Shown here piece after piece: positions 11,201 to 22,340 of a stretch of 64,000 nucleotides of DNA. The stretch is from assembly GCA_905250125.1 (NCBI GenBank), contig CAJNOL010000558.1, forward strand, positions 1 through 64,000, in the 5' to 3' direction. Every line of letters starts with the position of its first letter. Position 1 is the first letter of the stretch. The notes under the pieces were generated by a model. The model saw only the letters and a program-made list of their open reading frames with translations. It was not told the DNA's origin and did no database searches. Both the position numbers and the translations under genes were made by a program. This DNA is from Rotaria sordida. Taxonomy: Eukaryota; Rotifera; Eurotatoria; Philodinida; Philodinidae.

Positions 11201-12783
11201 GAAAGAGCTTTCCGTAAAAACAGCTTGGTAATTATATTGAACAACCCGATAAAGATAATGATACCACAGACAGCGAACTCTAATCCATTGACAGTTGAAG
11301 TGATTTGTTAATTATCACTTTCTTGTTTGGTCCATGGAACCTACAGCTTGTTCACACAAACATCCGACAGAATTATTTATCTTTGACACGTTTGATTAAT
11401 GTGATTCAAATAAAATATCCTTATAAAGTGAATGATTTCAAAAACATGTTTCAAATAGAATGATAAACAGAATCGTCGCATTTTCTACTCTAAAGATTCC
11501 TATTATATTTCTAAAAAAAGATGCAAGTCCCTTAGATATGGATATGAGGTCTTGGTGTGTGCGTGGATATGGGTTTAGATGTCGATGTGGGTTTGACTGT
11601 GCAGCATGAGTATGGATAAGCGAGGGTGAGGACAAGACCCACATCCACATTCATAATTAAACTATGGTAAGAAAAAACAACTCGTAATCGACGATTATTT
11701 TATAATCCTATAATGCTTATTAATAAATATAAATCGAAACATTTCTTTTCGTCAGAGCTTTTTTCTGCATAATTTTCTTTTATTCGAAGATATTATTTTT
11801 TGGTCGCTGGATATTTTTTCCTTGTCTATCCAATTTGACATATGAGATTTGCTAATATTTCTACTTTTTTTGCAACAGTATAGTTTGACATATGTATTAG
11901 TATTCGCTTTCAAAAATATAATTCTCAGGATAGTTACAATTTCTATTTGCATTACTGACTGTCAGATTTATTTCGTATTTCTAAATTGAAATGCAAATGA
12001 TTTATCAAACTAATAAACTTCGACAAGTAGAAAATCAAATGGTTAATAATATTGATGATTTCATTTTAAAAAAAATGATGTGATAATAAGAATAAAACAT
12101 GATAATCGCAAATCATCATATTTTATTTTTGTTTTCTATAATTTACTTCTATAATGACACAACTTGCCGAGAATCTAATACATATATCAACTACGTTTTC
12201 TTTAGTTAGTTTTACGCATGATCATTTTATTTTCGTATTCAATACGATTTCTTTTAGAAACCTTACATCGATCTCAGTCAACAACTTGACGATAAATGTC
12301 TTATTGGCTTTGCTCAACTTTCATTAAACATTTCAAAAAAAAAGACGGTGTTGTTTGTGAATGTATTTGTTTGTTAACCTATGCTTATTTTCTTTTTTGT
12401 ATTCGAATGAAATATACATATATATGTACATGTTTCAATGTGGATATAAGTTTCTCTTTATCTGACATCTCTTCCTTTCTTATTTAACCTACTATATCTT
12501 TTTTCCCCTCATATATTAATCAAACAAAACTAATTCTATCTAGTAAATAATTTAACTCGAAGCTTCTCTATCCATGCATGATACTTCATTATTCATATTC
12601 TTTTTTTTCTGTGTTATTAACCTGTTATTTTTTTTTTGTTCTTCATTGTACACTTCTTTTTTGTCGCTCTTATAGCAACAGCAGTCACGAATAAGGTTTT
12701 TTTTTTCTTGAAAACGGCACCAACACGAAAGACGCAAATAGAATAAAAAAAAAGAACAAGATGCACTTGACATTTTCTCTTTT
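11201..12783. other. Intergenic region with the second dispersed-repeat copy
   Basis: No gene is supported. A GT-rich stretch lies at about 11545-11652. Positions 11797-11956 carry a copy of the repeat also found at 3371-3550. The rest is AT-rich. It includes the 3' flank of the PPxY membrane-protein gene. Confidence 0.55.
11797..11956 (+). repeat. Dispersed repeat, copy 2
   Basis: Same orientation as the copy at 3371-3550. The two copies bracket an 8.2-kb block holding the TIR pair and the ART relic. The copies differ at roughly a quarter of positions by eye. Confidence 0.65.
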
Positions 12784-13413
12784 TTAAACTTGAAATGTTT
12801 GCATAGATGGACTTGTTATTGTTGATGATGATACATCGAATATTTCTGTTGTTGTTGGATTCTCAATAGATTCCGTTGATTGAATATTAATTGCAGTCGA
12901 AGGATTTGTTGTTGGTACATTTTCATTAATATGAGACTCATATGAAGGTGGAGGTGATGTTGTTACAAAAAGAGTTCGTGGTTGTTCAGTTGTTGTATAA
13001 GGAGGTGGTGGAGTACGAAAACCGTCTACATAATGTGAACGTTGATGACGAATATGTCTACGTTGTCTTTCCAGCTGAACTGGTACTGTTGGCAGTGGTG
13101 CTGTTGATGATAAATTTGAACCCATACTTGATTCATCTGAATCATAATTTATCTTATATTTAACACGACAAATAATAAATACAATAAAGAATATACATGG
13201 AATACCAATTATAAGTACAAGACAAATACTTAATAATGGCCAAAACCATGGTGATTGTGTAGGAGAAGTCTCACTGTCTATGTTATATATAAGAATAAGT
13301 ATTTTTTTTTAATTCTATTTCTAACGAAAATATTAGTTAGATATCCTACCGATTTGTGCGTTTGTTAATATTGAGAATATGAAAAATATAATAATCAATA
13401 AGAAATGAACCAT
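12784..13413 (-). CDS. Small single-pass membrane protein with PPxY motifs
   Basis: Two exons on the minus strand, 13350..13413 and 12784..13277, are joined across a 72-bp GT-AG intron and give 185 residues. Exon 1 encodes a signal peptide (MVHFLLIIIFFIFSILTNAQ). A very short ectodomain (about 12 residues) is followed by one membrane helix (FWPLLSICLVLIIGIPCIFF...) ending in the basic stop-transfer CRVKYK. A cytoplasmic tail of about 130 residues carries PPPPY and PPPSY, both of which fit WW-domain ligands of NEDD4-type ubiquitin ligases, and a Ser/Thr-rich end. The architecture resembles VOPP1/WBP1/Shisa-type adaptors, but no cysteine-rich ectodomain is present, so a family name is not given. 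A role in recruiting WW-domain proteins to endosomes or membranes is inference. Confidence 0.7.
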
Positions 13414-14535
13414 TGCAATGAAGTCGTTCGAATGCCTTACACATAATACAAGCTTTTTTTACTTTACTTCTAAGAAGCCATAAATATTTGCAATTCATGA
13501 TTAGTGAAGCTTCTCGATGAAAATTTTTATTCGGATTGTTTACAAAGGACATTGAATAATACAAAAATAGAATTCAGATTTTTCTTCCGACATTTCGAAG
13601 GGGAGGAGGCTGAATTTTCAGACATGATTGATTTATCCAATAAATTTCCAATTTAACACGATCCATTTGAGCTGAATTTTTCACTAATGAATAGTTCTAA
13701 TAGAAGATGTTCTTGGCAAAAACTTTAGCTCAATATATTAAAGTTTCACCTTATTTATATGATCTTCAAGAGAGTGAATATAATTAAGCAGATTTTTGTT
13801 AAAGTACGTAACAGATAAAGTACGTCAACATCATATATAATGCTTGAATAATTTTTACTATTCTGTGCTTCGAATGATGTCCGTATTTTTCTTGCACACG
13901 TTGTATTTTACATCGTTCTTCCGATAAAAATTAGAATAAAGTAATTAAAATTTCTTCAATTGTTTTCTTTTCATTATTCAATTTTTATGATTACTTCTCA
14001 AGAATATACAATTCTTATAAAAAAAAAGAAGAACTCATTACAATTTATCTACGTTAGATTAATGAAACATAATGAAAGTAAATAACAAAAAATAGATATG
14101 TCGACTGTCTCAAGCACCTGCAGACATCTGTGCAATATACGTCAATTATATGTTCTATGTTGAAAAATCAAATATAAATATGTGATTCTTATTTTGAATA
14201 TGAATAGATTCTTGATGATTATACTGACACAAATAAAAAGGCAGTTTTTTAAAATTCGACAAACTTAAAAAAAAAATTTTCAATAACATGTAAGTAGGGG
14301 GTCCAAGTCTTCTCTAATAAGCTAATTACAGAAAGATTACTTTATTTTATCTATTTTAGAACAAATTTCTTCACCATTGTTTTATTTAATTCTCCGCAAA
14401 TACAAGAAAAAAGTAGTTTAATAAGACTTTATTGATATATAGTCTTTGATTGTATATCAACAAAGTCCGTTACAGCTTATGACATTCTCATCGTAATATC
14501 TGCTATTGTCTGTGAAGGCGGGGGTCCCCTCTAAA

Positions 14536-14928
14536 GAGTGCCCTAACGAAAATTAGTTTATATGTAAACAAAGAGTGATCCCTTAGTCAACTATATGTAT
14601 ATAAGTTTTGAGTATTTAAGACGATATTTTAAATGGCATATTATCCAATGACATTATCTCTTTTAATAATAGTGATATCAACAGAAGAAATGTGATAATT
14701 AAAATTTCGAAATTGACCAGTATTTTTAAGAAATTTTAATGAACTAAGAATTCGTCATATGTTAACATATCACAATTATATAAAGCGATGCGTAGTATCT
14801 AGGATATGGATGTGACTTCTAGCTATGTCCACACCACACTTTAAATACTCGAAGCTCATATAGATATAGTTGGGTATGGATTACCCTTTGTTTACATATA
14901 AACTAATTTTTGTTGAGACGCACCCTTT
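14536..14928. repeat. Inverted repeat with 85-bp arms
   Basis: The left arm 14536-14620 and right arm 14841-14928 are imperfect reverse complements sharing AAAATTAGTTTATATGTAAA, followed by CAAAG, CAACTATAT and GAGTATTTAA. The spacer is about 220 bp. This looks like a foldback or MITE-type element. No open frame of interest lies inside. Confidence 0.7.
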
Positions 14929-16083
14929 ATACTTCAACACTTCTCTCAGATCATGTTTCACAAACAAATTGAGGTCTAATAGAGTCCTTAGAATACATAT
15001 ACTGCCTCGAACGAGGAAACGAGTTTTTGTTTTTATGTTTATTTTTTTCATTTTTGAGGTTATTAAAAATCCTAGGCAGTGTTTTCATGATTGCTTTGAT
15101 ATTGAGCATCAAATACAAAATCAATCTTCCTCTTTCAAAAGAGAATGCATCTACCTATCAAATAAAAGGCATTCAAATTAACCAGAACGAACTATATCAA
15201 AAAAAAATTTCTTCATAATTTGATAATTTTATACAAAAATCATAGTTTCGAGAAAAATGCACAAATAAGTTTTTTTTTGTATATTTATCCGAAGAGTTTT
15301 CTGACATCACCATACAATGTGATTATAATGCATGCTAAATAAAAATTCAAGTCTCTTCGAGTGACCATGATAACTCCATTTGCGTTCATAATTTTTCTGT
15401 AGATTTATGGATTAGCCTTTTGTTCGAGATCTCTAGAAAAATCATCATAAATTCTGAATGGTGGTTGTATGAATTTAAAACATAGATATTTTTGGAGTTA
15501 TCTCAATATGGCTATTTCAAAAAGTATCTTTTTTCTTTTAAAAATCGATTTTTTGAAGACAAGAAGAGTTTTAAATAAATTACAACAAAAGTAGTTTAAT
15601 CATGAAAAACAAAAAACATTCATGTTTTTGAAGTGTTAACACAAAGTGATATGTTGTAATTTGTTGTATTGATTTACATCGAATATTATTAGTATACTGT
15701 CAGATGTACTTCTCACCAGGGACATCTGTCTGAAATCTTCAAGCAATGAATAAATTCAAAATATTTTGGCATGATATAATCGAGAACTGAAGAAAAAAAA
15801 ACATAATTATTATATAGTTATCAGGAGCAGTGATATATTCTTGTCATTCTGCCAAGCATCATTTCAAAGAATAGAACAAGTAAAATGTTTTCAGTCTAAA
15901 ACACATATGTTACAGAGACTTTCATATAGCACAAAAGGTCTCATTCGATTACCTAAACCATCGCATATGACACGTTATTTCAAAGCTATAAATCAAGTGC
16001 ATAATTGAAGCAGAATCTGCTAATGAAGGAACCACCTGAAGTGATTCACCGCTTTTGAGATCATATTTTGGGTATATAGAAGG

Positions 16084-16580
16084 GACCTCAAGACTATAAT
16101 AATCCTGAAAGAGTTCGGACCCATAGGCCTTCTCTACAAAGTTATAGCAATTTTACTTGAATTTTAGCCTATGACGCGGTATGTACGAACAAGTTGACTG
16201 ACGATATTTCGTCCTGAAATTTTGTCTACAGATAGGTCTACGTGTAATTAGAATGCCTTGAAAATTTCAGCTGAAAAGAATATTTCCTTCGCGAGATATT
16301 GAATGTCGATAAAACATGAGATTCTCGCATCTTTTATGGAATCTGAGTGATTTTTGAAAATTCAATATCTCGCGAAGAAAACATTCTTTTCAGCTGAAAT
16401 TGTCAGGACATTCTAATTATAAGTAGAATTATCTGTGGACAAAATTTCAGGTCGAAATATCGTCAGCCAATTCGTTTGTACATACCGTGCCATAGACTAA
16501 AATTCAAATAAAATTGCTATAACTTTGTAGAGGAGGTCTATGAATGCGAACCCTTTAAGGGTTATTCTAATCTAGAGGTT
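16084..16580. repeat. Long palindrome, foldback element family A, copy 1
   Basis: Arms of about 225 bp (16084 to about 16310, and about 16350 to 16580) are imperfect reverse complements around a short centre. Shared blocks include TCTCTACAAAGTTATAGCAAT, the region around GAAATTTTGTC, TTCAGCTGAAAAGAAT and CGCGA(G/A)GATATTGAAT-type sequence. Internal blocks (TTTCAGCTGAAA, GATATTGAATTTTC, GACAAAATTTCAGGT) recur in the element inside TRPC intron 1, so the two belong to one family. Confidence 0.75.
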
Positions 16581-17223
16581 CTCTCGTGAGTTACGCTCCT
16601 GAGACCATATGACTGATGTTGATGTATGATCTTTTAGTACAATATATAAAAGACTCAAATGCACAACACAATGGAATCACTTCAGATTTTCTCTTTCACA
16701 AGATTGATTGAAATTCTGAGAGGAAAAATATCTGTTCTTTAGACCATAGAGACACACTATGTACTACAATAACCAAGAGGTCAATTCGATCTTCCGAAGG
16801 ATGCTGTCTCTTTATAAACTAGATAAAATATTGAATCATTTAACTAATAAAACAGCATCTTCTTTATTAGAATCTTCTGAAAGAAGAATTAAAACAAAAA
16901 CAAGAATTTCTTACCAAAATTAGACAAAAACAATATTATCAAATATAAAATCATCATTTTCGATATGATAAATAACATGAGAAGTGTTTCATAGTCATTT
17001 AAACAAACATACCACAGTAATATTTTATTAATTTCTTTTTTTTTGGATCAAAATAATACTAACAAAATCTAAAATATGAAATATCTATTTTCAAAATCTT
17101 CAATCGCGCGTATTTTTTTTTTTGTTCTCTAATAATGTATTCTAAAAGTAGAAACATCTAACTAAAACTAACTTATTTAATAATTCTTGCTTGTCTTCAT
17201 TTTTCTTTTTCTCACTTTTTATC

Positions 17224-18000
17224 ATGCAAGCATCATCGAATAATCATTATCAAAAATCTTTACCCTTTACTGATATTCAAATTCATACGAATAAATCCTC
17301 TGAAGATGATACAGGTTATGATAGTCTACCAAATCAATATGAAAAACAACAAAGAATAAATAGTATTGCTGGTCCTTCATCATCATCTTCATTATCGCAT
17401 AATCAATATGCCTTTGTAATGAATTATGTAGAAAATATTCCATCACCTACAGATATATCAACTACAAATGAAACAAGTGATATATATCCATCAGTGCTTA
17501 AACTTATTGCAGAGTTTCCTAAAAAATCTCAACCAACGACCACAACAACACCAATACCAAATCGTAAAACACATCGCACACGTGTTCAACCAATACCAGA
17601 TTCTACAAGTGATAGTGCAGATTCATTTGCTCAACCGAATCATGTTGTACTTCTTTCGTCATATCGACAACAAATATCACAAGTACCAACAATATCATCA
17701 ATTAATATTCCATCATTTGGTGGAAGTTTAGAATATATACATGATAATCGTTATGATTCAACAACGACAGTTGATCATGTTAAAAATGATGTTATTGCTA
17801 TTGAATTAATGGAACAACAACAACAACAACAACTAAATCATACATTAGATACTCATCTTTATAATAAACAACAATTATCATGGATAAATCGTTTAGGTGA
17901 ATCAATACGTTTATTACCAGCTACTGTTCTAGCTATTGTTTTTATTGGATTAATTGGTGGACTTTTTGTTTCAGCTATATTTGTTATTATTATAGCATAA
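17224..18000 (+). CDS. Tail-anchored low-complexity protein, unrecognised
   Basis: A single exon of 258 residues. The frame opens further upstream, but the first ATG is at 17224. No known domain is visible. The protein is rich in Ser, Thr, Gln and Asn and so likely disordered, with a Gln run near residue 200 (EQQQQQQQL). One strongly hydrophobic segment at the extreme C-terminus (LLPATVLAIVFIGLIGGLFV...) ends the protein. This is the layout of a tail-anchored membrane protein with a cytosolic N-terminus. An AATAAA at 18073 follows the stop. The gene is convergent with TMBIM4, the stop codons being 112 bp apart. Function unknown. Confidence 0.6.
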   Translation: MQASSNNHYQKSLPFTDIQIHTNKSSEDDTGYDSLPNQYEKQQRINSIAGPSSSSSLSHNQYAFVMNYVENIPSPTDISTTNETSDIYPSVLKLIAEFPKKSQPTTTTTPIPNRKTHRTRVQPIPDSTSDSADSFAQPNHVVLLSSYRQQISQVPTISSINIPSFGGSLEYIHDNRYDSTTTVDHVKNDVIAIELMEQQQQQQLNHTLDTHLYNKQQLSWINRLGESIRLLPATVLAIVFIGLIGGLFVSAIFVIIIA

Positions 18001-18072
18001 ATTTAGAATATTATATTTATTATAAGAGAATATTATTTTTCTTTTACATGATTGATAGAGATACAACAATGA

Positions 18073-18078
18073 AATAAA
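18073..18078 (+). promoter_or_regulatory. Polyadenylation signal AATAAA of the tail-anchored gene
   Basis: AATAAA lies 73 bp after the stop at 18000 and 35 bp before the stop of the convergent TMBIM4 gene. Confidence 0.45.
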
Positions 18079-18112
18079 ACAAAAGTTCTACATATTTTTC
18101 TTTTCTTTTTTG

Positions 18113-18935
18113 TCATTGACGACGTACAGCTTCAAGTAGACGTAAGATTTCAATAAATAAACGTGTTATATCAAGATATATTTGTATTGCTGCATCAATA
18201 TATTCTTCTGGTGAAGTTTTACGCATTATTTGTTGTGTATCGTAAACTAAATAGAAACTAAATATAAGTGCACCACTTAATGCTAGGCCCAATTCCATCA
18301 CTGAATTACGAGCGACAATCTATCAGCATATAAAAATAAAAAAGATTCTTTCAAAAAAAAAACATATCTTTCTTTACTTGAATTAAGCCTCCAGCAATTA
18401 AAACACATAAAAATGCGTATAAACCTGCACCTATAGCTGAAAAATCGCGTTTTGTTTGAAATGTATATAATGTTAAACCTCCAACAATAATAGCAGTTAA
18501 AATAATTGCTTGTATAACTAGGATTTTATCATAAAATGAAACCAATGTACCAATTGTCAATGATTCAAATAATGTAAAAAGTGCAAGCAACGCAAAATTT
18601 GTTGGATATTCTAAACGTTTAACATATACTGCAAGTAAACTAACCATTGTTGCCAAAAATAATACAAAAAGAAAACTAGGATTATTTTGAAAAAATAATT
18701 TGACATTTTCCAATAACATTATTACTGTTGATACAAAAGCAACGAAACAAAGTTGAGTTGCAACAATACCATAAACTTTGCGTAAAAATTCTATGAAGCC
18801 ATTTTAATAAAAAAATAATAATAATAATGAACGAAAAATGTTTAACTTACGCATGCGTATGTAAACATGACATGATGCCACATTACTACCATACATAAAA
18901 TCATTTTCAATTGAGCTATGTCTTAAATCAGTCAT
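18113..18935 (-). CDS. TMBIM4: TMBIM4 / Lifeguard 4 (Golgi anti-apoptotic protein)
   Basis: Three exons on the minus strand, 18851..18935, 18378..18790 and 18113..18319, in continuous frame, give 234 residues (vertebrate TMBIM4 is 238). Family blocks include IRMQFLRKVYGIVATQLCF, TFQTKRDFSAIGAGLYAFL, MELGLALSGALIFSFYLVYD and a SPEEYIDAAIQIYLDI segment, followed by LFIEILRLLEA. Seven hydrophobic segments are visible. TMBIM proteins of the Bax-inhibitor-1 superfamily sit in Golgi or ER membranes, leak calcium in a pH-dependent way and restrain apoptosis (family knowledge). The conserved aspartate of YDTQ is present. The start is the first ATG, 28 codons before the first intron. Confidence 0.93.
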
Positions 18936-20642
18936 TGCTTAATAAGCAAGATCTACAACAGTAAATGTGAACGCTTTTTTTTTATTAACAGATGGTAAAA
19001 AACGGTCTCAGTTTGTTCTTCGCTGTTAGCTTTTACTTCCATTAGAATGATGAATAGTTTCACAAATGAGCTTGATAAAAATATGACTGTCATTTTTGTC
19101 ACCTTTTCTTTTCCTGTCAGTTTTTTCCTACTTAGGTGACATTATTCATGGTTTTTTTATATTGTAACCTTCGTAACAGCAAATCCTAGACAAATTGAAA
19201 TAGATGGCAGTAGTTTCTTCTGAACTATATAAAAAATCAATAAACTCTCGATACTTTCAAAGCAATATGAAAAAAGTTGATGCCAGCCTTAGTGAAAGTA
19301 TTCAGCTTAAAATAACTCAACGTGTATTCTACTATCAGTATGTCACAAGTATTTTTCAATACTTGGATCCTTTTAGATGTCTGATAGATTTTTGAGTCGT
19401 TGAAAATGAGACGCTTTTGAATATTCAATTAGCTAATCAGTGGCAACTTTTATTGATAAAAGGACCACCGGGTACGAGTCAAATAGTTCATCAGACACTT
19501 TGCAATTTCTTTCGATTGGCCAAGTATTGAGACGATTTTCAGCAGATTACCCGACTAAGCATCTGTAGCGTGCTCGTACTATCGGACTTTTTCGACTGTA
19601 CTACTAGAATCACGTCAATAAATGGAGATACCGGACTCAATAGTTGCATTAGGAAAAGAAATGCCCATATAAGTATATAGAAGTTAAATTTTAACGATTT
19701 ATTAAGAAGTTAACTAAGTTATAAATCAGTGACTATCAGATTCAATTCGAAGTTTGAACTTTCGCATTGCATTACATACATTCCATTATATTTAGTGTGA
19801 TAAATAAAAAAATGTAGAATTATACGTGCTATATTGAAGCGATGAAATTAAACAAACGGGAAGTCAAGTAGAAAATAATAGTCACCAATTAATAAAGTGA
19901 AATATCGAAATGGCATAGACAAATAAAATGAACTGAATTTCGCATTTATAAAGAGAAGAAGAACGTTTTTCTACTATACAAATGATAAAATTTGTAACAC
20001 CTTAGTATCATCTTAACTACCACTAGTTATTTAATATTATGAAAGAACGACCGCCATGGATCTTAAGATTTGTGTCATCGATGAGTCTTATTCATAATTC
20101 TCTCGTTGGCCATGAACATGCATACAAAAACGAACCATAATATAGCTTATTCGTTGCTAAGGATAGTGTTTTGTCTTTTATCTATCGTTCTTCCTTCCTC
20201 AATCGTCTTGCTAATACAAGAATTATTTTTTTTATCATGTTCTCAATTGCTCTACTCTTCCGATCTTGTTAACTCTTGAATGTTTTCTTCTTTGCACTTC
20301 CTTCTTCTTACACAAAGGTACGATTAATACTGAAGAGATGAATAAACTACGTTTGTGCGTACTTCTCTCACGCTGATAATAATCTTGAGTCAAAGAATAA
20401 AATGAGATGTTTTAAGATAGACAATGGTTTAGCTTATCATAGATGTTTTTTATGTGTTAAACCCTTCTTGCATGTTCACAGTTATTTGAGTAATAATGTC
20501 ATGAATGAATGATATGAGCTGACTCAAAAACCATCGTTGTATATCAACAAGATTTTATTTGTAGAAAGAACAAACAATATTTATAAGAAGTTCGTCAAAC
20601 ATAGTGAAAAATGTATGTATGTAAAATCAAACATTTCATAGA
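18936..20642. other. Intergenic region with a possible helicase relic
   Basis: No intact gene is seen. A short open stretch at about 19420-19530 reads like the start of a superfamily-1 helicase core (see separate entry). The rest is AT-rich without recognisable features. Confidence 0.5.
19420..19530 (+). pseudogene. Possible relic of an SF1 helicase Walker A region
   Basis: The plus frame reads NIQLANQWQLLLIKGPPGTS then QIVHQTL before a stop. This resembles the Q-motif plus Walker A (LIQGPPGTGKT) of UPF1/ZNFX1-type helicases, but the catalytic Gly-Lys-Thr is replaced by Ser-Gln-Ile. The reading is short and unsupported by neighbouring helicase motifs, so confidence is low. Confidence 0.25.
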
Positions 20643-21391
20643 TTAATTGATTTCATTAAAAGAACACCGTTGAGTAACTTGTAGTCTTTGCCAATTGCGA
20701 TTCCCTTCCAGAAATAGTGGATGATTAGAGTCAAGAGCAATACCTCGATTAGATATTATCTGATCACTATCTTCCAGTAACTCTGCAAGAGTTCTAGTAC
20801 CGTCTATGTTTAGAAGAGTTCTATCTTTTGTTGTACAATTTTAACGAGGCGAAGTGTTTGAAATTAACCTATTTGCTGTAATATTGACAAGTCCTGCAAA
20901 CAAAACACAATTATATAATAACTTAGAATCAGTGTTAAATGCGTCATACCTTTAGTAATGTATGCATTTTTGTATTATATTTGAGATGCATATTATTGAG
21001 CGTGAGAATTGGGCTAAGCTATTATTCGTAAAATTCACTGCACCTGATTATTAGGCGTATCATGGTATAAGGTTTTTATTACCGACCAGAAAATTTTATT
21101 GTATTGATACTTGCAATGGTCGAATAGAAATGAAACTTAAAACTGAATATACGAACGGAATACATGCAATAAGAATTTAGACGACAATTGTTTGAAATCT
21201 ATTTAAAAAAAATTCTTTATGCACAAAAATAGCATGAAGAAATTAAAATTATATTAACTTACTAATTTATGTTTATTTGTTGCTTGACGTAAACGAATCA
21301 AAAATTTTAAAACATTATTTTGTTGAATGAGGATGTAGGTTTCCAATGCTTTCGAACACGATAATGTGCATTCAGTACCTGTTGGATACAT
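20643..21391 (-). CDS. Unrecognised 111-residue protein with a microexon
   Basis: Three exons on the minus strand, 21263..21391, 20869..20893 (25 nt) and 20643..20824, keep one frame across a 369-bp and a 44-bp GT-AG intron. The protein starts MYPTGTECTLSCSKALETY, has an amphipathic helical middle (LKFLIRLRQATNKHK, then LSILQQIDRTLLNIDG) and ends QRCSFNEIN. It has three cysteines and no signal peptide or membrane segment. No family was recognised. Support comes from frame agreement across three exons and from codon use like the neighbouring genes; the second intron is very short and its acceptor lacks a pyrimidine tract, which weakens the model. Confidence 0.45.
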
Positions 21392-21448
21392 GATAAAATG
21401 ATTGTCATATTAACAATAATGATAAAAAAAATCTAATAGAACTTGATT

Positions 21449-21472
21449 TATATATATATATATATATATATA
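21449..21472. repeat. TA dinucleotide microsatellite
   Basis: About 24 bp of uninterrupted TA alternation just upstream of the 111-residue gene on the minus strand. Confidence 0.9.
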
Positions 21473-21761
21473 AAGAAAATGAGTAATTTGTTTATTTAAT
21501 TTTCTTCATTAAGATCGTTTTTCGATTAATTATATAAAGTTATAAATCAATAAGGTTTCCAGGTTAATCGATGCATCTTCAATATCTTGCAAGGATGGTA
21601 CTGTTTTCCTATTTATGTTTCAAACAATTGTAATCATGAAACTGAAAGTATATCGGTTGATGTGAAAACTTTATTGATGTATAATCTTATATAATTAATA
21701 GAAAAACTAGCTTTATCAAGAAAATTAAATAAATAAATAATTTTCATTTTCCATATATAGA

Positions 21762-22340
21762 GGGTGAGCCATAAATAACACTATGATAAGAATTTTGAAT
21801 GCTTCCACCTTGTTTGACTCAAACGCACTGATTATTTTGGTTATAGAGACTGATTTCGATTTTTTTTCATACGAATAATGGTTATTAAGACTACTTTGAA
21901 CCATCATCATTAACGAAATTAAAAAAAACTGCCATTTTGCGAGATTCGAAAAAAATGCATACAAAATGGTTCGAAAATAGATCTTGTCTCTAATATTAAA
22001 AGATAATAAGAAAACAAAAAGCAAAAATATGCTTTATTAAATGCATTAGCCTAATGCACATAAATCAAAGTTTAGAACAAGTTAATTTTAATATTCAAAC
22101 TGATCACTATTAGCATCAATGTATTGTTGAAGTATTTCAGTACTTACTCACAAACTTTCATGCAAAAGTCACCATCTAGTGCATCAATTACTGTAACAAT
22201 TGACTTTTTGAGATAAGTTAAGCTTCGAGGTTTGTTTTTGTACATTATCTCTTTTACGTATCCCCATTAGAAGAAGTCTGTTGGTGTTTGATCAGACGGT
22301 CTTGCATCGAAAAATCTTTTTTTGTTGACATAGAAGAAGC
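21762..22340 (-). mobile_element. Decayed mariner-like transposase fragment
   Basis: On the minus strand at about 22140-22320 the frame reads DARPSDQTPTDFF, stop, WGYVKEIMYKNKPRSLTYLK, then KSIVTVIDALDGDFCMKVCE and a stop. This matches the C-terminal SPDLTPxDFFLWGYxK segment and the following rLeeLk...Av..i helical region of mariner-type DD(34)D transposases, including the third catalytic aspartate. In-frame stops show that it is dead. At 21759 the sequence TAGAGGGTGAGCC could be one element end (TA target site plus terminal repeat); the partner terminus was not found. The N-terminal catalytic half could not be traced. Confidence 0.5.

Larger units (their letters stand above)
13414..17223. 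other. Gene-poor region with two long palindromes
   Basis: No gene is supported in 3.8 kb. It contains inverted repeats at 14536-14928 and 16084-16580 (separate entries). The open frames at 14870 and 15027 overlap the first palindrome or low-complexity DNA and were not accepted. Confidence 0.6.

Noticed and set aside
17191..17223. Extension of the tail-anchored gene upstream of 17224
   Set aside because: The extension begins at a TTG, not an ATG; the first ATG in frame is at 17224.
21541..21622. Coding-like minus-strand stretch (VPSLQDIEDASINLETLL) upstream of the 111-residue gene
   Set aside because: No GT donor follows it before a stop, so it cannot be joined to the downstream exons.
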